A stretch of 64,000 nt of DNA from Zhengitettix transpicula (Eukaryota > Arthropoda > Insecta > Orthoptera > Tetrigidae). Below, one piece after another: positions 45,750-58,805 of this stretch. A model generated the notes under the pieces. It saw only the letters and a program-made list of their open reading frames with translations, did not search any database and had not been told where the DNA came from. The position numbers were made by a program, and so were the translations under genes. Position 1 is the first letter of the stretch. Every line of letters starts with the position of its first letter. Location: contig CM073590.1 in the NCBI GenBank assembly GCA_037074705.1, positions 89,458,947 to 89,522,946 on the forward strand, read 5' to 3'.

Positions 45750-46660
45750 TTTTTCTCTCTTAACGTACCGAGATGTATTTAACTCTTTTAAGGAACCGAG
45801 AAAAGTTTTGAATCTCTTAGGCTACCGGTATTATTTTACACTCTCTTAAGATACCGGGAGGATTTTTGACACTCTACAGGTACTGCGAGTATTTTTGACT
45901 ACTAGAATATTTTTGAATCTCTTAGGGTTCCAAGATTATGTTTAACTCTCTGCAGGTGGTAGTAATATTTTTGATCATACTTGGGTTCCAGTAATATTTT
46001 TCACTCATATGGTAACGAAAGTATTTTGTGACTCTCTTAAGGTACCGAAAGTAATATGACTTCAAGATACCACGAATATTTTTTATTCTATAAAGATACT
46101 GGAAGTATTTTGTACTCTTTTAGAATTTCGAGAGTATTTTTGAGTCCCTTAAGGTACCAAGCGTATTTTTGAGTTCGTTAGGATAGATTCTCTTAACCTA
46201 CCGGGAGTATTTTTGACTCATAAGGTACAGGAAGAAATTTTCACCCTATTAGTACCTGGAGTATTTTTACTGTCTTAGGCTACCGAGGTTTTCTACATCC
46301 TCTAAACATACCGGGAAAATTTGTGATTTACCGTAAGTAAATTTCGCTCTCTTAGGATACCGGGAGTATTTTTTTACTCATTTTAAGTACGTGAACCTCA
46401 TTTGGGCGCCTGAATTTTTGAATGTCATAGAGTGTCGGGATTATTTTTGATTCTCTTAAGGTCTTTGTTCTTTTTATAAATCTGTTAACGTACCAGAAAT
46501 AATTTTCTCTCTCTTAGGGTACCAGTAGTATTTTTTACTTTCTAAAGGTACAAGGAGTATTTTTTACTTTAACTGTATCGTGAATACCTTTTTAGAATCG
46601 CTTAGGATATGGAGAGAGTATTTTTGACTCTCTTAACTTCCCGTGAGTATTTTTTGTTAA
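45750..46660. repeat. Degenerate minisatellite, about 29-bp units, some 25-30 copies
   Basis: Units read roughly CTCTCTTAAGGTACCG followed by GGAGTATTTTTGA. Examples are the GTACCGAG start at 45765, the ATACCGGGAG near 45851, the GTACCGAAAG near 46043 and the CTACCGGGAG near 46199. Copies vary by substitutions and small indels, so the array is old. Units lack a common reading frame. It ends near 46655 with CCGTGAGTATTTTTTG. Confidence 0.88.
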
Positions 46661-46664
46661 AAAT

Positions 46665-48155
46665 AACGTCTTGTTGATAAAAGTATATTGATTATAAATT
46701 TGAGTCCTTAGAAATTAGGTATTTAAATTATAGTAATTTATGTTAAACAAAGAATGTGTTATTAGGATGTCTAATTAAAGTAGAAGTGGCAGAGTACATT
46801 CTGAAAGGCCCACTGCCACGGAACACGTGGTAATATAAAACTCCATATATGCCTTTGTTCTACTGAGATGTTTTAACCGACGACGTTTCACTCTGTGCGA
46901 TGTCTGAAACAATTTTGTGAACAATCAGTACCGTGGCTGAAGAGTACAGTGGACTTACAGCTTGATATTATGGGACGATTATAATCACGTTACGAATCTA
47001 GAAATTATTCATACTGGCCTTACTGTAGTATTTATCCTCCGTTGCATAGTTGTTGACTTGTTAATTGACACATAGATGACATCAGACCTCGAGCTAACGT
47101 TCTCGTGTTATCTCTCAGCGACAGAATTGTTACATCTGCCACAAAGGGAACAATATGTAACGAATTCGCTGTCACTATCCCATAATCATTTTCAACAACT
47201 CAACAAATAAAAAATAAAATGACGATTACGGTTCTACATATTTAAATAACGGTATCTCTAACCATGGTGTAAAAAGTAGATATCAATAAAAAATATGAAC
47301 TACGATGAGATTCGTGTTTATAGAATGCCAGAATATTAAAAACTGAATAGACCTAGCCACCAGCCATCAATTACAAGTTCAAAATTAACAATGCGCTAAT
47401 AAGGGGAAGGGGAAACTATATTCGAACATGAGCATATGTGTATCGTAAAATCAGGAATCTATTGTGTCTGAACAATCCCTGCGGTGAAATGAGTGTGATG
47501 AGGATGAGGGGAGAGGGCTAGGTACAGTCATATCCAGCTCTCCACAGCACAATGTAGAATCTCTTAGTCGACTTATTTAAGCTTCGTCTACCAGTTTTGC
47601 CTTGACTCAAATTTATTATCAACCGAATTAAAATTTATAAAATAACAAATGAAAATTAATATTTTCAGTATTTTTTGTAAGTGTATCATCAAAATTCACC
47701 TCCCATAAAATATACGGAATAATTTAATGAAGATTGGAAAATTTAAGCTTACGATGCTATATATAACAGTCATCTATATACACAAGTTTGAGCTCAGAAA
47801 AAATATGAAAGTGGAAAGCTTTCGTACTTCAAAAATAATTACGAATAAATAAGCCTACTCGTAAGGCTTAAGTGTTACGCTGTATCTCAGAATATTTTTC
47901 CCGAGAATAAAAAGAAATTGAGCACTAAAAAATATTTCCTTTTTTATTTGATTCCTTTTAAATTTTGTTTTAATTTCTACCTCAGATAAACAATTATTTG
48001 TATGAAACTACCGAAATAAACAAAATAACGAACAAGTCTATGTTAATTATTTACAGTCAGTTGTGAACACTTATCAAACGGAAACCAGGCTAATTAAATT
48101 GCAGTGTGCAAGACAAATTTGAGAAGGAAAAATTGGTGATAGAATAAAATATAGC
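46665..48155. other. AT-rich spacer, no gene seen
   Basis: I found no ORF, RNA gene or repeat here beyond a short GC-richer stretch near 47490-47560. Confidence 0.5.
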
Positions 48156-48300
48156 CGCCGTCCTGTGGTGTATGGGTCAGCGTGACTGCCTCTCATCACA
48201 GAGGTCCCGGGTTCGAATCCCAGCGAGGGCATGGACGTTGGTGTGCGTGGGAGAAATTCTCGGCGTATCAGTCCCCCGACTAGAAAAAAAATGATTTCCC
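48152..48300 (+). mobile_element. tRNA-derived SINE copy
   Basis: Box A-like CCTGTGGTGTATGGGTCAGC is followed by TCACAGAGGTCCCGGG and a perfect box B, GGTTCGAATCC (48210-48220). The head agrees with the 30789 copy through GTGGTGTA, CAGCGT and CACAGAGGT. Unlike that copy, it continues into a body with GGAGAAATTCTCGG, itself a palindrome, and CAGTCCCCCGACT. The long + frame starting at 48231 is a shadow. Confidence 0.75.
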
Positions 48301-48559
48301 ATACTGAGTCGCTAATAACCAGAACAGTTTATGTGACTGTAAATAAATCAATAAGAAAACCTTTGTACTGGATTCCAACGAATAAAAATAGGAAACTTAA
48401 AAAAAGGGGCAAGTTGAATAGCAAGAATTGCGTCGACAGTGTAGTAAAAGGGAGTCTGGTACTAAACCTCTCATACTTGAAGAATAATTACGAATATATA
48501 AGCACACTCGTAAGGCTTAAGTGTTCAGCCGTCAAAAAGTTGGAATAGCTAATAATTAT

Positions 48560-50240
48560 ATATATAGAAAGAGGGTGAGGAAGAGTACGAGAGAGAAAAG
48601 AGTAGATCAAAGTCTATGTATCATAATGAACAAACATAATGTAAATGATGAGATTCACGGTCAATATACCAGCAGTCTTCTCCGATTATATTCCGCGAAG
48701 AGTATACTAACCAAATGTTGTTTTCGTTAAATGAAACAATCTAGGTATTAGAGGCTGTGCAGATCACTTTCAAATTACCATCAACAGGGAATCAGTATCG
48801 GGATCATTCGACGAAAAACCTTTAAAATAAGAAGGATGAAGGTGTTAATTTCCGAGAATGTTGATTGTTGTTAAATTATCAGTAAAAATGTCTCAGGTCA
48901 TATTTGTTGAAAATATATAACCGATATAGTTGACAGTCACTTAGCGGGCTTATGTCACCCATAGAGTCATAATTTTTGCGAGCGAGTCATGATATTACAA
49001 TCAAGAGGTGTTTAGTTTATCGCGCTGCAATGTTTGCAATGATATCCTGGTATTACTTGTTTGTAAGCTTTAGTTACGCTTTCTTCTGTAGTACGTCTAC
49101 GAACATACAGTATCGTGTTAATGAACAACACATGTGTGTAGAACTGAAAATCCAGCTGTCCAACTGAGTAGCTGTCGGACCAGACGACTCACACAGCAAA
49201 GCCTCTCAGCTGGATAGAACCGGACAGAAGCTCTATGTGGTCTTAATCCTTCCTTCAATTACTGTCCTCTCTCACAAGACCCTCCTATGACCCAATTCTC
49301 GGGACCTTATGTGCTTTACTAGCATTCTACGCTACCGATTTCAAATAATTGCAATTATTTCTTTTTTTAGACATTTACCAGTGGAAACATTTCCCAGTGT
49401 ATCTTGACATCAACAGATGAATACTATAGCGACGGGTAACCACATATTAATATATTTCCTGTGAAAGAGATTAAATTTGTCCCACGGTTCCAAAAAAAAT
49501 TAAATGGATTCACGTACAGATTGTTCTGACTATTGCACGATATTTACCAGAAAAACCACGTAAATCTCACTATTTAGAACATGTTTTTATTTGAGCCTAA
49601 ATTTATGGCTATAATGAAAAAATATATTTAATGAGAAGATTTTATGAATATAACCCTGTGCTTCATACAATATTCGCAAATTAGGAGATGAATTGTATGA
49701 AAAGTGATTTACAGAGCCACTCCTAACAAAATCACTTAATCAAAAGGGGTCGCGCTAAAAATCTGCTTAGAATTGGTTGTATCATGGAAACGTTACAGTT
49801 TCCAGAGTTATTTATCATTTTGCGGTAATTTGTTAAAGTGAAAAAATTTACGTCTGATTGAAAATAATGAATAAGAAACATAGCCAATTCAGACAAAAAG
49901 GTAATATGATTTAATAATTATTTATTAAATTATGATTTATTAAAGAATGAAAAAGTTTAAGACAATATTGACTTAACTTTAAATGGTATCATCTTCAATA
50001 ATAAGGGATTTCAATATAATTAATAGCGACAAGAGGAAATTTCAAATCAGTTATCGTGCTACGGGTGTCAACTAACAATACGTTGTGCGTGGTATTGGTA
50101 TGAGTTGTTGCAGAGAAAGCTAATTTTAATGGTGGTTATTATATTAGATTCAAATTTGAAAAACGATTTATGGACAGATATCTCGAAGGAAGTATGGATT
50201 GAACTATTTCAATAATTTGACTTTCAATGTATTTTCGTTT
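48560..50240. other. AT-rich region, no gene recognised
   Basis: Frames at 48521-48730 and 48976-49167 were read and show no family character. A GC-richer stretch at 49100-49300 is featureless. Confidence 0.45.
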
Positions 50241-50249
50241 TTGGATAAT

Positions 50250-50255
50250 ATATAT

Positions 50256-50296
<41 letters not shown>
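50250..50296. repeat. (TA)n microsatellite
   Basis: Alternating TA broken once near 50268. Confidence 0.95.
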
Positions 50297-50303
<7 letters not shown>

Positions 50304-50681
50304 TTAATTCATTTATTACTGTTACTATCATTATTCTGCTTCATATCCACCCGTTTATCTATATTTGGTAAAATTTAATATTGTTTAAACAGTAGCTGTC
50401 TGAAATATGAAACGGAAAAAGAAGAGAAAGTACTAAGTAGTACAACAAATAATAAGAAATTCCTTTGTTCACATATAACAACTATCGCTCTACTTACTTA
50501 CAATTACACCTCATACTTGACCTTGTAGAATTAAGCATCTAAGAACAAGTACGTATACGTAATAGAGAGTTAAATGATAAACGTAAAGTATTTTGTAGAC
50601 CTTAGCGTGTCGCCTTAGTTACTCTAGATTCTTCAAACGTTTGTAACCAATATTTTGAGTTTACTTTTAGAAATGAAGATT

Positions 50682-51017
50682 TTAAACTTCGTCGATCGAT
50701 GATAGAATTTTTCGAATTTCACAATGTTTCCATTCCACTTTGAAATCATTATTTACTAAAAACGTATTTAAGTAAATTACTGTTTCATGTCTAAAAATTA
50801 AGTAGTACTGAATTGAATTGCCTAATATTAGTTTAGTCACAGTTTCTAAAAGATATTTGTAGCTATGTCGAGAATAAAGTGATAACGTGAAGCGTACAGG
50901 AAGTTCCCAATGGAATACATACATCACAATTACAGAGGTACAGGCAGTAAATAACGTTGACAGACAACCATAGCTTTTAGGTTGGCAACCTTGTATCAAA
51001 GCTGACAGTCGATCCAT
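50682..51017 (-). other. Unrecognised 111-codon minus-strand frame
   Basis: An ATG-started frame with a hydrophobic middle (TSVIVMYVFHW) followed by RHSYKYLLETVTKLILGN. It has no clear domain, no neighbouring exon that I could phase with it, and no nearby polyadenylation logic. It could be chance or a piece of a mobile element. Confidence 0.2.
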
Positions 51018-52724
51018 TTAGACATGCATTAGAGGTTATAATGTGTGCGACTTAAGGCATTTTACATTGCGGTGAGACATTTATGTTTACAAAGGCAAAT
51101 CAAGTAAAAATGATAACACAATATTACTCAAGTGTCTAGTTTTCATGGAGATTTATTATACATTTCATTAGTCCTCAGTCGAGAAAATAGGATACGTCAT
51201 AAAATAAGATTACAAAAAAAAGAATAAAATATTACAATTACAAAGTTTAAAAAGCAAACATTGTACTTTTCAAGAAATTATATAATTTAAAGTATCGTTA
51301 AAGGTACTAATTTAACAGTAATTAAAGAAATGATATCGTTCAAAAAAGTATTTTTTCCAAGAACAGAACATTCAACCCAATGTTCAGCTCCTAAGTTTAT
51401 CCTCTAAATACGCTGTCGCTCTTCAAGGAAAGATACAAAGTTTATTCTTCATCAAAAGGTGGTTAGAGACTTTTCAAATAATAGGGTATTCTTACTCTTA
51501 CAGGTCAGTATATTCAACCACTAGTGTCGTTTGTGATAAGCAATCATTCACTACGAAACTCTGACGTGCGCAATTTTATACAAGAAACAAAACCAACTTT
51601 TACAAACATGGTAAATCATTTTCAATTGCACATAAGGAGTCCATAATAATAGTATTAATATATTTAACGATCTACATTTAAAAGATAGTAAACCCAAATT
51701 CAGAAAAGACCTAACCAATATTTTTCTTAGCCACTTCTATTTGATTTATGATTATTTTAAAAAATTATATAGTATTAAAATACAGTAAAGATATGGCTCA
51801 TTCCAATGAATAGTTTCAATTAATAATATGGTATTATAAAAATTTATGTTCATTTCATGACTCATTCTATGCCCTTGAAGTCCTGCTACGGAATATGATA
51901 TAAAAGTCTATGAAACTGAATTAACGGATTACGATAGAAAAGTTTTGACCGGATCAGGGATCTAACACAGGAGTTAGGTCGTGAGGAATGTGATTAATTA
52001 AAAAGTCGTTCAGGTCTATACAACGATAGAGAAAGATCGAATGTGAACGGGAGTCGACAAGTACAGTTGAGTGGTAGAGAGACTGCATACTTGGTGCAAG
52101 TTCCTTGCATCGATTCCTAGTCCGGTGGAGATTCTTCTATCCTAATCAGTTAAAATATGAGTTTTGTTCATCAAATAGTGAATAACAGAATTTACAGAAA
52201 AGTTGTATTTTCCATTAAAAAGAATTTAGCGTTTTAATTTTAATCAATAGTATTTACTGTAAGACATATAGGTTTAATGAAAAACAGTTAGACGGGTAAA
52301 AAAATATATTAAATTTTTGATGATACTGAAATGAATTTTTTGTTGCATAGATGATATCTTTTAAATCATTTAAACACGTGAAATTAAAATACATAAATAT
52401 AGATACTTGAAATTCTAATGTTTAAGTTTGAAACGGTCAAATTACCGTAGCTTTGTTCTTCGCCTTGATTTACTTTTAATTATTTTGTCACTTACAATAT
52501 TAATGGACTCAAGCCAATTTCCTAATCATTCGTTTACGTTCACTAGAGATGATTTTAAAATTTTGCGAAATTGAGGTTATTTTGTTCTTGGTATACGCAG
52601 TTATGTGTTATTATTAGTATTAACAGTATATTAGTGTATTCAAGAATTTACTAAGACCTTTCGAGGAACTCCTTTACTCTATCAAAATACCGATGAATTA
52701 ATACGTGTTTCAGGTGTTTTATAG

Positions 52725-52929
52725 ATAACTTCTGAGTTTTTAAGTTTTTATATCATTTGGGAGACTGTTATATATGTTTATGCCGCAAACACGAACGCTG
52801 GATTCAAAGAAACTAAGGCGATGTTTTTCTACTACTTGGGAACGATTTCTCGTATCGCGCTGATGATTTATGCCGTTTATTGCAAATGTACCGATAAACG
52901 CCAAACAAACTTTAATATTTCGGGTACAT
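52725..52929 (+). CDS. Possible chemoreceptor-like exon (gustatory receptor type), weak
   Basis: After an acceptor-like TTTTATAG a 67-codon frame reads SEFLSFYIIWETVIYVYAAN, a polar loop, then FYYLGTISRIALMIYAVYCKC and TDKR before TAA at 52927. Two hydrophobic segments, the second ending in an aromatic plus Cys pair and charged residues, resemble the helix 5-6 layout of insect gustatory receptors. The diagnostic C-terminal exon (TY-x-x-x-x-x-QF) was not found downstream, and no strong donor is present. It could also be a chance frame or part of a membrane protein of another family. Confidence 0.22.
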
Positions 52930-53910
52930 AATAACAGAGTAAGGTTAAAATACCTAGGTTTAGGAACAAAGGTTTACAACTTATATCCAATCCGCAGAAG
53001 CTATTATTCTGTCGGCTCGCTTTTGTAGTTAGAATATTTGCAACGCGTAACAGGAGTGAGCCCAGTATGCTAACCCGTAAGAAATTGCCGAATGAAAATA
53101 AGCGTGGTTTAGTATTTTGCGGTATTAACTTCGCTTTCATGTGTATAGCATATTGAGCTGAATGTTTTGCCGAATGTTTAATTATACGTTGGTCCCACTT
53201 TAATTCATCCTATATCTCCAAATGCAGAAAAGACGCGGGTTGTGATTGATTATCCTGAGGTAATGCTGGAAATGAATAAAAATATCCGTATGCACATGAA
53301 AATCTATATTACTGTTTTCCAAATTTAGAAAACTATTATTCTTGATCAGTATTATACGAAACACACATTAGACGGATCTCGATTAATTTAGGAAATGACA
53401 TCCACTTTTATTTCATACTGATTAGGTTCGATCACTTGAGTTCGCGGCTTCCAATGAATCTAAATACTATGTAGACCTATACAACGTAGCATATTTACTA
53501 TCGTGTTTCCTCAGAGTCCTAACAGGAGCCACGCTTATATTGTGATAATAAGAGTTCGACCTATATATTTCAAGTACAGTATAATCTTTCCCATGGTGAT
53601 CATTTGACTATGTTCGTACGAAAACGCTCTTACAATTTTTAATTGTTATTAAACACTTCATCCATTAAAATCTTTCGCTCCGGTGACTACGTAACTTAAT
53701 GAAATTCGTTGTCTACAGAAGTCATTATATTTGTTTGACCGTTATGCTCTTTAATTCGTCGGTCCGGGAAATATTCACTATCCATAAGATTGTTAATTCG
53801 GTGAAAAATGGTCATAACTGCTTGTTTACGCTTACTCCATTATTAAGCATTATTAATTACATAGATACATATTCCTATAAATACACACAATAGAGAAATG
53901 AAATCAGGTT

Positions 53911-53933
53911 TTTTTTTTTTGGGGGGGGGGGGG
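53911..53933. repeat. Poly(T)-poly(G) junction
   Basis: About ten T followed directly by twelve or thirteen G. Such a run is prone to polymerase slippage and to sequencing length errors. Confidence 0.9.
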
Positions 53934-53939
53934 AGAAGT

Positions 53940-54655
53940 GAGGTGTAACATCAGACGATAAAGCGTCAAAATCTTAAAAGTCATTTGTGTTCATCAGTAC
54001 AATATTTTGTTCGATTTATGTTAAAACATAAATGCTCAGTTTCGTTGTAAAGAAAACTTTTTTGAAAAAAGTTTCACCTGTACTTTATAATTTTATTTGT
54101 TTACAAAGCATCCTATGCGTAGGATCTAAGGGTATTTGGATCAAATAACAATAGATAGTGCTAGTGAAAACGTACAAACATTTTATAGGTGTTTGTAAAT
54201 AAATAAAGACGTTAGTGGTCGGAAGGATTAAAAACTAGTGGTGATTTTGCTGAAATATATGGCAACCGCTTTTAATTCACCTTGATCAACGTTATATCAC
54301 GACTGTGGTGTGTCGTTCTTTCACCACTTTAAAATTCAGAGGGCATTTTATTGCATTAATAATATTATTTTGGTTTTAATTGAATTTGCTTAAATAAGGT
54401 TTATTGATTCAAAATTTATTATTTTCTGAATATGATATTTTTACATATAAACACTACAGCATAACTCACATTAAATTTTGTAATTAATTGAAAAAAACGT
54501 AATTTATTTAACAGGCTTTATTCTGGAAAGCAAAAAGTATATTCTTATGTAATATTAATGGCTACTCTCAGCAAACGTGGTGTGGTGATTCGTTTCCTCA
54601 TAAGTATTAACTTGTAATGTTACATAATTTCTCTGGCAAGTAAAAAGAATTTTCC
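53940..54655. other. AT-rich spacer, no gene seen
   Basis: No family pattern on either strand. Confidence 0.5.
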
Positions 54656-54660
54656 TGATA

Positions 54661-55085
54661 AATTTTGTCGAAGCGCGCAGGCAAGACGCATATTCGAGGG
54701 TGGTCATTTAGTTACCGTCAGGCCTGCCATTGTACTATTGAAGGACCGTATTGGCCGCAGCTTCAAGATATTGCGAACGGAGGACAAAGACGTAGAGAGA
54801 CAGTCTGCTTGGAAAAAGATTGGTTCTTGCAATATTTATTTCTAAAACCAATTTTTTATACATAGAAGTGGCTAGGTCCAGTCTAGCAGACCAGAAACTT
54901 TGGCGATCAGTCCGTGAAACCAGAGAGATGCGGAAGAGCTGACGGCATACAACGAGTTTCCATGCAGCTGACGACGCCAACCTAACCAGCACCGGTTCCG
55001 TACAAGTTCTGGAGGGACCCACGACGACAGTATCTCTGGAAGTCACCAGGAAGACGCAGTAAACAGCATCTTCCAACTTTTCAAG
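54661..55085. other. GC-richer patch with frames on both strands, unassigned
   Basis: A + frame ending at about 54845 reads ARRIFEGGHLVTVRPAIVLL and KDRIGRSFKILRTEDKD before a stop, and a minus frame covers 54735-55076. Composition and codon-like regularity suggest an old coding sequence, but I know no family for either. The minus-strand two-exon candidate lies 0.4 kb further on and could be related. Confidence 0.3.
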
Positions 55086-55455
55086 TAATTAAAGCCATCC
55101 TCGTCTAAGCGCGATGTTACAAATTTTATTTCTTTAGAGTCCACCCACGATTCTTGAGAGTAGAAGCTACATAAGAATATTCTTTCTGCTCTCCATATTT
55201 ATGCCCAGTTATAAATTTCGTTTTTTATATAAACGATAAAATTTAATTTGAGTTATATTACAAATAAATTACATAAAATAAATAGCTTTATTTACCCATT
55301 TATTACAAATAAATTACTTAAAATCAATTGCTTTATGTAATCGTTTTAAATACCCATCAAAATCTGAAATGGTCAGTAAGACGTGACAGTGGGTTGAATC
55401 TAAAGAGAAAAAAAACTAAAATAAAACTACAAATACCTCGATAAAACTTTATTAG

Positions 55456-55869
55456 TCAGGAATTGGAGTATGCCTTTACCGTGTGTCTTAGTGGGTGACC
55501 GCCAGAGAAATTCCTGTTGGTGAGGGCTCTAGAGATCTCGTACAGGACTGACCTCGTGGACATCATCCGATCACCGTTCGGACGGCGAACAGAACTCACA
55601 ATATCTACAGAAATTTTACTTGTCTTGTCTGGGATCTGGCCACTTCCATGTCTGGTCTTCAATTCAATCAATTTAATTTGGTGACGAATGATGATTTTTA
55701 TATTTATAATCAATATTTTCTCACTGGTTGCAAGGGGCCGCCTCACTCCAAGCACAACTTCTACCAGACTGTCAAATAGGTAGTCTTTCGATGCATCTGA
55801 AAGACTCAAGCAATATTGTCCTCCAATGGGAACCATCATTGGATATTCATGCGTCTTGCCAAAATTTAT
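55456..55869 (-). CDS. Unrecognised two-exon candidate gene end, minus strand
   Basis: Reading leftwards, an acceptor TTTGTAG at 55870 opens INFGKTHEYPMMVPIGGQYC and on to LGVRRPLAT, ending at a GTGAGA donor (intron 55605-55724). A TTTCTGTAG acceptor then opens NIVSSVRRPNGDRMM and on to LRHTVKAYSNS and TGA at 55456. The phases match (1 and 1) and AATAAA overlaps the end, within 10 bases of the stop. The 120-bp intron has no stop and is a multiple of three, so it might be retained. I do not recognise the protein. It could be the last exons of a real gene or of a mobile element. Confidence 0.4.
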   Translation of the reverse strand: MNFGKTHEYPMMVPIGGQYCLSLSDASKDYLFDSLVEVVLGVRRPLATSEKILIINIKIIIRHQIKLIELKTRHGSGQIPDKTSKISVDIVSSVRRPNGDRMMSTRSVLYEISRALTNRNFSGGHPLRHTVKAYSNS

Positions 55870-56359
55870 CTACAAATACTTTTTACTTTCCATTTATAAA
55901 AATATTACATACATTTTGTATATATTAACGTTTGTGGAGAGAAAGAGTCACCACACTAAAGATATTTGTCATACCTTAGTACGTTTGATATGATTACAGG
56001 CCGTTTACTTGTTTGATGGTTACATTACCTACATTTAATGACATCGCAAACCTAAGTTTAAAATAGTTGATTTAGGTTTCAGGGGAAAAAACTACATACA
56101 GTCTCATACAGCGTTCAAAAGACTTAAGATGCCTTAGATGGTTTTTTACAGGTATTAATATCACGGGTTAATCTTAAAATAAGGTTGAATACGATAAATG
56201 AGGTCGAAAGTCTCCGCCTATTAAAAAAAAATTAACACTGTGTGTGGTTTTTCTCTTGTATATAAATCTGTAAACCGTCTTTATCAATAAAATAGTTGAT
56301 TCTGTTTTGGCAATAAATTGTAAACAAACAAACGACCTTGCGGGACGAATGTAAATAAA

Positions 56360-56480
56360 TAGTGGGCGAATCAATACGGCGCCTTTGCCCAAACATTGCG
56401 AGGGCGCACGCGTCGTGGCACGGTTTCCAGGGCGTTCACCCCGATGCACCATGCACCAGGCACCCTGCTGCACTGCGCAT
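56360..56480. other. Small CpG-rich patch
   Basis: An isolated stretch with CGCACGCGTCGTGGCACGG and a doubled GCACCATGCACC motif inside AT-rich DNA. It is too short to interpret; a decayed promoter or an inserted fragment are both possible. Confidence 0.3.
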
Positions 56481-56539
56481 TACCTCAAATAGTATACATG
56501 TACAAATGAGCAAAATTGTCGTAATTTTCCCAATCATCT

Positions 56540-58800
56540 CAAATTGACGACGGATTACAGAAAGTAGAACGAGAATTGAATACATTTAATAATTTGGCAG
56601 GGCTAATAATTAACTCAGTAAAGTTTTTCAACGAATTCGTAGAACAAATACATTCAGTCTTCGACAGAGTTGCTTTAGTTAAGTTATATCCGTATATGCA
56701 ATGCACAATAGATGTATCAGTATCCTTCTTACTATAGATCAAGTGAAGGGTCGATTGTAAATGGAACGCAATTAATCAATAGTTTTCAAATCAAGCATGA
56801 ATGTGCTCATTAAACTGCACAAATGAACATGAAACTTTTTTTTAACGATATCACGTAACAACTGACTTACTTAGAAGTAGGTATCATACATGGTAGAACG
56901 TATAGAAAAAAATGAGAATACTGATTGACAAAGAAACTTATGAGCTGGTGTAGAATATATCAGGATCATGAAAGAGAACCGTTATATTATATCTGAGACA
57001 TAAAACAACGGGTGAAGTTCACAACGCGAAAAACTTAAGTGAAACAAATTTTGAATTTTTGAAATCCCTATCGGTAGCAATCAAATTGAATTATTGGATA
57101 ATGTCAATCTCAGAAAAGGACAGCTAAATTTGTAAGAGTAGGATTGGTTCATGGGGACGAATAAATGGAACAATTAGGGTGGGACTTGTTATCGCAAAGG
57201 AGGAAGAGTGCACTGCTTCATTTGCTATACAAATCTTATGCCATCCGAAAGCAATGTAATTAAATTAGCTCCAAAACCCAAAACCCTAGTTATATCGGTT
57301 GATCTAGTCAAAATATAATATAGGAAACAAAAAGCAAATGCTAGCATGTTTTAATTCTTAAATAGGTTGAATAACAACTAGAATAATTTACCTACTGGAA
57401 TGTTTGGGAAAAGTTTTATCAAGAAAATAAATTAATGTTATAGTTTAAAAACTAGTCAAATTAATATTAAAATCTGATAATCCTGTTTAAATATTCAATC
57501 AGAAGTGAAATGAAGTGCAGTGTTAAGTTAATATATAATATATTCCAAGCAGTTTGTATTTTTAATCTTATAAATTTTAGTAATGCCAAAGATTTATTAT
57601 TGTTAGCGTCAGGTAGATTATATAACTTGTTTATAGGTCAACATAATCATGTATCTGCCACCAGACTATTTATCTAATTGTAGATTACCACCAAATACAA
57701 AATACATATATATTCGTATAACTTCATGTTGATTTGGTAAGTATTTTCTCTTCCAAATAGTGTAAACAAAAATAATTGCTATTCAGTATCTAATAATTTC
57801 TACTAAATATTTGATATAAAATGAATATTTATTGATAGGTTTTTCATTTGGATTATAGAATGTATTAAATTTTAAGTCACACTATCAGGTGACTTATTTA
57901 ATATTAAACCATCATTTGATGTATGCAGCGACCTGATAATTGACATTCAAAAGGTAAAAATCTCTGGTCCGTACGATAAAATAGTTGCTTTCTCACTAAA
58001 AATTTGTGGATGAGTAGCAACGAAAATAAGTTATATTTGTACAGTCATACAAATAAGCTCAAGATATGTATTACTGTTGAAGTACATTTAATTCAAAGTA
58101 GTTGCTTTCTCCCACATCAATAATAATTCGGTTAAATTTAAAATTATCCCTTAGAATGTTTGGCCGTTTTATATCCTAGTTAATATTGTGATATAGTTCG
58201 ATTAATAGAAATTGATTCTGAAAATTAATAAGATATAAGACGAAATAATTGTATTGGCATCTCCCAACGATATCTATGAGTTTTCTATTAGGCCCTATGA
58301 ATAGGAAGCTAAATTTTTGAAATAGTTCAAAACGGTTGCGGAATGGACATTTGCCGCAGAAATGTGTAATTACATTCAGTACTGAGGATAATCAATACTT
58401 GGATCCAGGGCTTCGACAAGGGTAAATCATAGGGGAGGGTTTGTCCATATGCTTCGTCAGACCACGTCTGTGGTTCAGAGAAGTTCTCTTGTTGTTTAGA
58501 TTTTACGAATATTACGCTCAATGATTATTGACATCCATTGTCAAAGATTGTCTGTTAAATTAATTATTTTTATAACTGTAATCTAGCGCAAATATTTTCA
58601 ACAATGTGTCGCGCAAAGTCTGTGAATCTTCTATACTTTCAAATTTTATTTTTATTTTTTGCGCATTTTATCTCATGTCATACTGATTACTAATGTACAT
58701 ATCAATCACTACGTTATAAAACTTTTATATAATCCTGTACACATCTCATCAACTACTAATTTAACTAAATGAACTAAAAACACTAATTTCCTGTCAAAAT
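56540..58800. other. AT-rich region, no gene seen
   Basis: Nothing beyond short chance frames on either strand. Confidence 0.5.
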
Positions 58801-58805
58801 GTTAG

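Noticed and set aside
48231..48548. 105-codon frame starting inside the SINE
   Set aside because: It begins in the tRNA-like head and runs through AT-rich DNA with Lys-rich composition; no family pattern.
52070..52140. Possible tRNA-like sequence (TTGAGTGGTAGAG with a TCGATTCC element)
   Set aside because: Box B is too degraded and no T-arm stem can be formed; at best a very old SINE.
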